Below are positions 58,801-64,000 of a stretch of 64,000 nt of DNA, in pieces. The notes below the pieces were generated by a model. It saw only the letters and a program-made list of their open reading frames with translations, ran no database searches and was not told the origin of the DNA. The translations under genes and the position numbers were made by a program. How positions within the stretch are numbered: position 1 is the stretch's first letter; each line of letters begins with the position of its first letter. The DNA is taken from NCBI GenBank assembly GCA_029255685.2, contig CM055319.2, positions 30,661,568 to 30,725,567 on the forward strand. The letters are read 5' to 3'. Origin of the DNA: Silene conica. Taxonomy: Eukaryota; Streptophyta; Magnoliopsida; Caryophyllales; Caryophyllaceae.

Positions 58801-61800
58801 GGCCAAATATTAGACAGAAATAGAAACTTATCAAACAGGAAGAAAACGAAGAAAAGGAGGGAGTAGTAGATACTCTTTTCATTTTTTTGAATTCTTATCA
58901 TATCCTCCTTTACAATGATTTTTGGACTCTACTCATTTCCTTTAAGGGTAGAAGACTAGCATAGAGAATATGAATAGGCAATGTTACCGTTGTGAATCCA
59001 ACTCTTGTGCCACGAGGCGGCACTTGCAAAGATAGTTAACCAGGTGTTTTAGTGAATATCCCCCACTTTTTTTTACTTTGCTTTCTTATCCTAAAACTAA
59101 AGCAAATGATAAGAACTCAAATAATCAAAGGGAGTGCTAAAAAAAGGTACTTGACGGGTTATTGATAAGAGCCAGACAAACCTTGCGGTCTCCTCCCCAA
59201 ATTTACTGAGCGTCGTCAAGATAACTACAGAAATTCCCTCATCACATGCATCATCAATAAACCTAAATGACAACACCAAGCCAATTAATATAGTTACAGA
59301 AAGCAAAATCAGGAGATCTTTCTTTCAGAATTCATGAGAAAAGTGAACATAGAAAAACACATGCTGAACAATCTACACTTGAACGATCATTTCGAAGCCC
59401 AGGGATATCCCAAATGAACTGAAAATTCAGCTTATGGAAAGACTGATCATGTCATGCTAATGGTATAGCGTGCAGCATACTTGGTTAGATAGACATACTT
59501 CACAACCAACGATTTTACCATTTGGGAAGTCATTCATTGACACCATAAACACTCCAACTCAAGTTGCTCCAACTTATTCTTTTGTTCTTATGTCAGCAGC
59601 AGAAGCACAAGCTCATGGAATTGTCAGAAACTAAATGTTCCCGGATATTCTTTAGGAGGGTTATCTAAAAAAAATTACACCGGAATAGTGCATAATTGAA
59701 TAAAGGATTCAAATGAAATTTTCTTGTAAAACCTGCTTGATTTAGATCAGTAAAATGGTATGCCCATTCAGATCGACATGAGCGTCCAACTTAAGGTGAC
59801 CATTGAATAAGTTTTCTCATCTTGGGCTGGGGTTATTTTCTGTGACCTCCAACAACCAACCTATTTTTGGACTAAGAAATAGACTTTAGAAGCTAAAAAC
59901 GGGTATCCACCCCCAAGATGAGTGCTCTCCTATTCCGACTTCCCCAGGCCGTGTTTTTATTTATTTATAATTAACATTAACATTGTAACATTTTACATTT
60001 TTGGTCTATTTGATGGACACAACATTTCCTATGTTGAGAAAAACTAAAGACTATATAGTTCTCTTCTAATTTGAGATCAAGTTATTCATGTGTGTGTGTG
60101 GGTATGGCTTACTTGGTTTACCTATTATACCAGTTAAATCTAAAGACTATAGTTCTCTTCTAATTTGAAATAGTTTCATTTGCTCTCTTGAACACATTTA
60201 GCATTTCCAAATGGTGCAATTCAAAAGAACGGGAGGGGTAGCAACAAAGCACAACATAAACCTTACACCCAATGTTTATGAATTAAAGCCGTGTTCCAAA
60301 GATTGTGTTTCAGGTCACATGACTCGAAACTGTGAACAAAGGGGGAGGAAAATAAAAGATTGTGACTCGGCCCACAATAACATATTTTAATACACGAACT
60401 ACCTTATGCTCTCGACCTGTAAAGAAACAGATATGTCCCAGCCTGACTCGTTTTTTAGAGTCGTGAACCCTGAAATTTTGACCTATGTTCCGAAATGACC
60501 TGCTAAACTAGGACCCACCTTATACTCGTGACCTAAACCATAAATCAGATAAATTATTGGAAAATGTATATTAATGTATATAAAATTAATATAAAAAAAC
60601 GAAGATATAATTTATGTTAGTTGTTGTATCAAGCTAAAAGTAAACTTCTAAATCATGAAAACTACTCAGATATGAAAAATACATGAATTTTAAATACAAT
60701 TGATAATAATTAATTATTAAAATATAATCTGATCAGGCTAAGACTATCAAGGACAGTAGGATTATATAGGTGTGATATAATATGCACTATTCACATCAAG
60801 GATTTGCAAAGAAATCAACATGATATTCATATATTTTCCTAAATTTTGTATTATTTATTACTTGGTGTTCTTGACATTTTATCTAGATGTGAATATGATT
60901 TACACTAACATATTATTATGAGAGACAACAGCCTGTGAGAGGGTCAAAATTGGAGAAAAGGAACATACATCGGATGTACAACATGTACTACCTCACACGT
61001 TATTTGTTTTTGAGTTTGTGTATTTGTTTTTGAGTTTACGTGTATTTTTTTTGAAGTTAGATATTAATATTATTCCGTTAAAACTCAAATTTAACTGAGC
61101 TTATATGTAATATTTTTAAGTTATATTGTAATTTTTTGTATTTAATGTTAAAATGAATGAACTAGAAACTTTCTAGTAAAACTCATAATTTAAAAAAAGC
61201 TTAAAATTTTATTATAATACTCGAAAACAATAGAACTGGTGGCATTGAATGTATAATCTACGTACAGGTCAAAATGCATTATAATGAAGATGATGATGGG
61301 TCTATCTTGTTTATTCAAGTAAATGTTGGTACATCTAAATAATCTGATAATATCCGTACTCGGATCCACGTTTCTTTGAAGGTCCGAATATTCGGTATCC
61401 AAAATAATTTTTTTTAGATACAGATATCCAATTTCGATTATGGATATTTGATCTAAAGGTTCAGACGGATTTTGTAATACTCCACTGAACTTAACTGAAT
61501 ATGTTATTCGGGTGGAGTAACTCCTTGAAGAGACCCATTGATAGACTTAAAATCTGACTTATGCTTAAAGGGATTGAAAGTATTACTTATATATCAACAA
61601 AGTGCACTATCTTTTCTGGTTATCCATGAGAGAGAACTCCATGGTTAAGCGTGTGACATGCTTGGCTGAGAGTAATCTTAGGAGGGTGACTTCCTGAAAA
61701 GGAAGGTTCCTGAGATGCGCATGAGTAAGGGCAAAATGCGCTGAAAAGGACTCGTGTTGGTTTGTAGGACCAATAATAGTCTGGCGAACTACCGTGGCTA

Positions 61801-63741
61801 ACATTTCCGGTCCTAGGTTTTTGGCCGAGGTTTACAGATTTTTTGGTCCGTGTGTTCGGCCTAGTTTGAGGCATTTAAGAGCGTCACTGAAAGGTTCATT
61901 TTAAATCAAACACAACCTACATAATCCACCCTACACATTGACATTTTGACACAATGCAGAGAAAGTGATCTACATGTATTCAATGTTTGCTCATCAATAT
62001 GATAGGGGAAATTAACATAGGGTTAAAAGGACAAGATTGACTTACTTTTCAACCCCAGGTCGTAAAGATGCATTTGCAGAACTCACAAATTCAGCCAACG
62101 CCTTTTTCTGTCAAAATTGTAGCAGGTTAAATTATACAGAGTAATTCAGTAGGTGTTGAATAGTACAAGAATAAAGAATTCTAGAATACTAGCCGGCCAC
62201 ATCCAAATAAATGTGGTCTAAGAATGCTCAATGGTTGGAAGATGTTCCAATTAAAAAAGAAAAGTTATCAACGTAATTGGCCCTTAATACCTAGACCATG
62301 CGTATCCCTACCTACGTTCAACCCTCTTTCTTCTCATTAAAGACATTCCAACACCCAACCACCACCATCACACCACTTTTCACTAATCAATGACAACAAC
62401 CACCCTCCCCTAAACACCACCTTCTTGGTGCTTACTACAAGTATCCTACCACGCCCACCCTGAACCAACCCACTACTGCCAAATTTGCCGACCTCCCTCT
62501 CTCCTCCCGTTGGTACTTGTTAACAAACAAACATAAATATTTGGTACCTTTCGGCACCCCCCCCCCCCCCACACACACACACACACACAAAAAAATCTTT
62601 GTTATTCAGATACTTCAGTGTCGTCTTCGAGAATGAATGATAAAAGAAAATCTTTTCACAAAATTGTATAATTGACAAAGTAAGTCATATATGTAAATGC
62701 AAAATATAATGATCGTAATATCATCTTAGAGAAGGTGAAAATCAAATGATGAAGTAAATGAAGAACAAGCTCTTTATAAATAACGCGACAAGTACTTGGA
62801 AACCATGCAATCCTCACAAGGTTACAGAAACTCCATACACGATCAAAGAAAAAGAGTGCACCTTTTCTTGCAAAACACTTTTCACGAACGTGTTTTTCTC
62901 ACTGGTGGGCAAAGATGTAGGCCAGCCAATCTGTTCAAAGAAAGGCAAGAAACGAGAGAATGATCCGTAATCAAGGGAGAGAATGATCCGTAATCAAGGG
63001 AGACATAGACAATCACTCAAATGTTTCATGTGCCATGGTAAAGCAAGACATTGAAACAAACCCGGTTGAAATACAAAGCAAGCATCTTCTCCTCATCAGC
63101 AGCGCACTTCCTAAAAATCATAGGAACACATTTAATTTTAACTCTATATAAGTAACCATGATCAATTGTATTGTTGATAGTCTGAAACTACAAAAAGTTA
63201 AAGCATGATTTCCTAAACACTCACTAGAGTCAAAATAATGTATTTACAACGTTTGATTTCTTAAAATCCCCACAGTCACAGGTATAAGATTACTAAAGTG
63301 TGATCGCAAATTAAGAGCTGCTCTGATAATATATCATGAAGACAGTAATAAATTTTGTCTATTCATCGTAATGTAAGCCATTCATCTATGTATCTCCATT
63401 AATATTATTAAGAAAGACCAACTTTTTTCATAGGAAACACATATGGCAAGGTATAAGGGCACACCAACAAGAGCAATAAATAGACAAGATTATTACAAAA
63501 AATCAAAACTTGATATCAGACGGAAAAATGATACCTGAAGAGGTCTAAGTAGATAGGTTGTGTCCAGTTGGCACAATCCAATCCGAGCTTCCGAAATGCT
63601 GAGAAAATATCAGTAGAAAAGGAAAGTGAGGACTGAAATCAGGCACTGAAATAGCAAGGTCATAGTGTTAGTTGCCTGAGCTCAGCCGCACCTACATTGA
63701 AGCCGTGGCGGTTCCCAGTTCGATATGCATCAAGTAGGACC
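49851..63741 (-). CDS. HAD-superfamily hydrolase, plastid At5g45170-like; ten exons, 5' end outside window
   Basis: Minus-strand exons, 5' to 3': 63741-63692, 63598-63535, 63110-63062, 62930-62862, 62107-62046, 59262-59182, 58016-57862, 57777-57693, 52982-52839 and 49962-49851. All have GT/AG borders and join in phase to 289 residues ending in TGA at 49851-49853, with no internal stop. The order is VLLDAYRTGNRHGFN beside HAD motif I, KLGLDCANWTQPIYLDLF, IGWPTSLPTSEK, SLRPGVEKFIDDACDEGISV, ILTTLS (motif II), KLKVIGKEDVEKSFYGKLVL, ANEVASMLKLRVDIN, NCVLVAASQSAIAAAEIIGM and a C-terminus ending DGFGDVDLTISKL. The Arabidopsis relative is about 370 residues with a transit peptide, so roughly 80 residues lie right of the window. 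The motif IV position reads VAAS instead of the usual acidic ED pair. The substrate is unknown. The introns are large and carry the TEs listed below. Confidence 0.9.
50046..50952. mobile_element. Mutator-like non-autonomous element in intron
   Basis: The ends are ACGTGCTTTTTCACATACGG and CATATGTGAAAAAGTAACTTCG. Together with the next 25 bp (ACTCTTTTACATACG against CGTATGTGAAAGAGT) they form inverted repeats of about 45 bp. Flanks are T-run plus CGG on both sides (8 T against 9 T), compatible with a long Mutator-type duplication blurred by slippage. The interior includes a CACCAT microsatellite (50151-50187) and a GC-rich stretch (50380-50610) unlike its surroundings, possibly captured DNA. 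Confidence 0.6.
50151..50187. repeat. CACCAT hexamer microsatellite
   Basis: About six perfect tandem copies of CACCAT lie inside the intronic Mutator-like element. Confidence 0.9.
51024..51207. repeat. 91-bp tandem duplication
   Basis: Two copies (51024-51114 and 51115-51207) start TACCACTAATAC and end GCCTTACAAACGCGTT. They are about 90% alike. It is noncoding and lies in the last intron of the hydrolase gene. Confidence 0.85.
53200..54090 (-). pseudogene. Plant mariner-like transposase relic
   Basis: Minus-strand text in shifting frames reads DIYIDEKWFYITKAGQRYYW, FIGKIMFMCGVGRPHF, NEVIFNGKIEIWPFVCLEP, then QQDNARPHIKNS, DGWNIQLVQHPPNS and FFRAIQSLKTPS. This is the order of the plant mariner (MLE) catalytic core; the D residues of DEKWF and QQDNA are present. 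A C-terminal stretch near 53340-53200 (PHIYKSKLARAGTLPPYL) also fits. It has many frameshifts and stops, and a triple AATGAACCA expansion near 53965. The element ends were not identified. It lies in the 4.7-kb intron of the hydrolase gene. Confidence 0.82.
54633..55182. mobile_element. Mutator-like MITE
   Basis: The 550-bp noncoding element has terminal inverted repeats of about 50 bp starting GGGATATTCTATGGTGTACC and ending GGTACACCGTAGAATATCCC. It is flanked by a perfect 9-bp duplication TTTTGTTTG (54624-54632, 55183-55191). Long inverted repeats with a 9-bp duplication are the Mutator pattern. It is intronic. Confidence 0.88.
55192..57692. other. Intron part without recognisable features
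   Basis: This is the remainder of the 4.7-kb intron, AT-rich, with no ORF or clear element borders. Words such as GCATGCGTTTGTTTCGTG (56192) and GGATGAACTAAACACTC (56613) hint at an old Tourist-like element, but no duplication was found. Confidence 0.5.
58096..58866. mobile_element. Stowaway-like element carrying a solo LTR
   Basis: The ends are CACTCCCTCCATTTCTTCG and CGAAGAAAAGGAGGGAGTAG, inverted repeats of about 35 bp, with TA flanks at 58094-58095 and 58867-58868. The two terminal bases pair imperfectly, so the border may be off by two. Without the solo LTR the element is about 245 bp. It lies in the hydrolase intron between exons 58016-57862 and 59262-59182. Confidence 0.75.
58186..58705. 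mobile_element. Solo LTR (520 bp)
   Basis: It is bounded by TGTTGGTAATTTAAG and CCAATATCTAACA, with a perfect TACAA duplication (58181-58185, 58706-58710). It has a TATA-like TATATTTATATAAATAG at about 58421-58437 followed by a transcript-start-like region, which suggests plus-strand orientation. No internal retrotransposon sequence remains, so it arose by LTR-LTR recombination. Confidence 0.85.
59263..62045. other. 2.8-kb intron of the hydrolase gene
   Basis: AT-rich, with no ORF, transposase or bounded repeat that can be defended. The minus-strand ORFs near 61607-61874 have no conserved blocks. Confidence 0.55.
62557..62588. repeat. Poly-C and AC microsatellite
   Basis: A run of about 14 C is followed by about nine AC dinucleotides and then an A run, inside an intron of the hydrolase gene. 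It is prone to length variation and to sequencing error. Confidence 0.9.
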
Positions 63742-64000
63742 CTATAACACCAACAAGACGACCAACCAATAACAGCTTACTTGGCCAATTTCTACAAAAA
63801 AATAACTAAACAGACAAAATCAAAAGCTCAGTTCCCCGTCCGTACTGATCAAGAGAGCTCAGAATATAAATGATCGTGAAATGAAAAGGGTAGCGCACAA
63901 ACTCATTAATTATTCCGTCGTACCAATCATTTGTTTACCTATAATTAAAATACCCTTCATAAAAAAAAAGGAAGAAAAGAAGAGTGAATGAAATACCCAT
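63742..64000 (-). other. Upstream intron of the hydrolase gene
   Basis: No exon with the missing HAD motif I or a transit peptide is visible before the window edge. The acceptor TTATAG at 63742-63747 (minus strand) starts the first exon seen, so this stretch is the 3' part of another intron. Confidence 0.65.

Noticed and set aside
1-64000. tRNA, rRNA or other structural RNA genes
   Set aside because: No cloverleaf with A and B boxes or rRNA signature was noticed on either strand; only tRNA-complementary primer sites were seen.

Overview
This is a window of plant nuclear DNA, almost certainly from a eudicot with a repeat-rich genome. The order within the eudicots cannot be fixed from the sequence; Caryophyllales is only a guess. 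About the first 48 kb is a nest of transposable elements. The last 14 kb is the 3' part of one ordinary plant gene on the minus strand, with ten exons in the window.

Layout. (1) 1-5780: the 3' end of an Athila-type Ty3/gypsy retrotransposon (env-like ORF, noncoding tail, polypurine tract, 3' LTR). A 698-bp TRIM sits inside the LTR. (2) The Athila copy lies inside a Sirevirus (Ty1/copia), whose RNase H remnant, open env-like ORF, polypurine tract and 3' LTR start at 5781. That LTR was then split by a 2.26-kb hAT element (9220-11481, itself holding a Tourist-like element that holds a Stowaway-like MITE), by a 7.2-kb CACTA element with transposase (TNPD) and TNPA-like genes (11664-18896), and by a 9.3-kb Tekay/Del-type chromovirus (19967-29316, minus strand). 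(3) 29751-47861: a second CACTA family (CACTA-B) interrupted by a minus-strand copia element. The copia pol is split by a third CACTA element (CACTA-C, 34362-47520) that carries captured host exons, including part of a BIM-like bHLH gene. CACTA-C in turn holds a young Athila-type element coding only for Gag and protease (35487-43525, minus strand, TSD ATAAA). (4) 49851-63741 and beyond: a HAD-superfamily hydrolase gene of the plastid At5g45170 type on the minus strand. Its introns hold a mariner transposase relic, Mutator-like and Stowaway-like elements and a solo LTR.

Most insertions are anchored by target-site duplications read directly from the sequence: GTTTTGAT (hAT), TAA (Tourist and CACTA-A), CCA (CACTA-C), ATAAA (Athila-2), GAAAA (TRIM), TTTTGTTTG (Mutator-like MITE) and TACAA (solo LTR). 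Nearly all element genes carry stops or frameshifts. The clear exception is the Sirevirus env-like ORF.

The most unusual signal is a cassette of paired short palindromes with a TCG(A/G)TCGA core, repeated in the LTRs, 3' noncoding DNA and gag of both Athila-type elements. In the younger element all eleven pairs have their 12-mers exactly 21 bp apart, with related text before and after the pairs.
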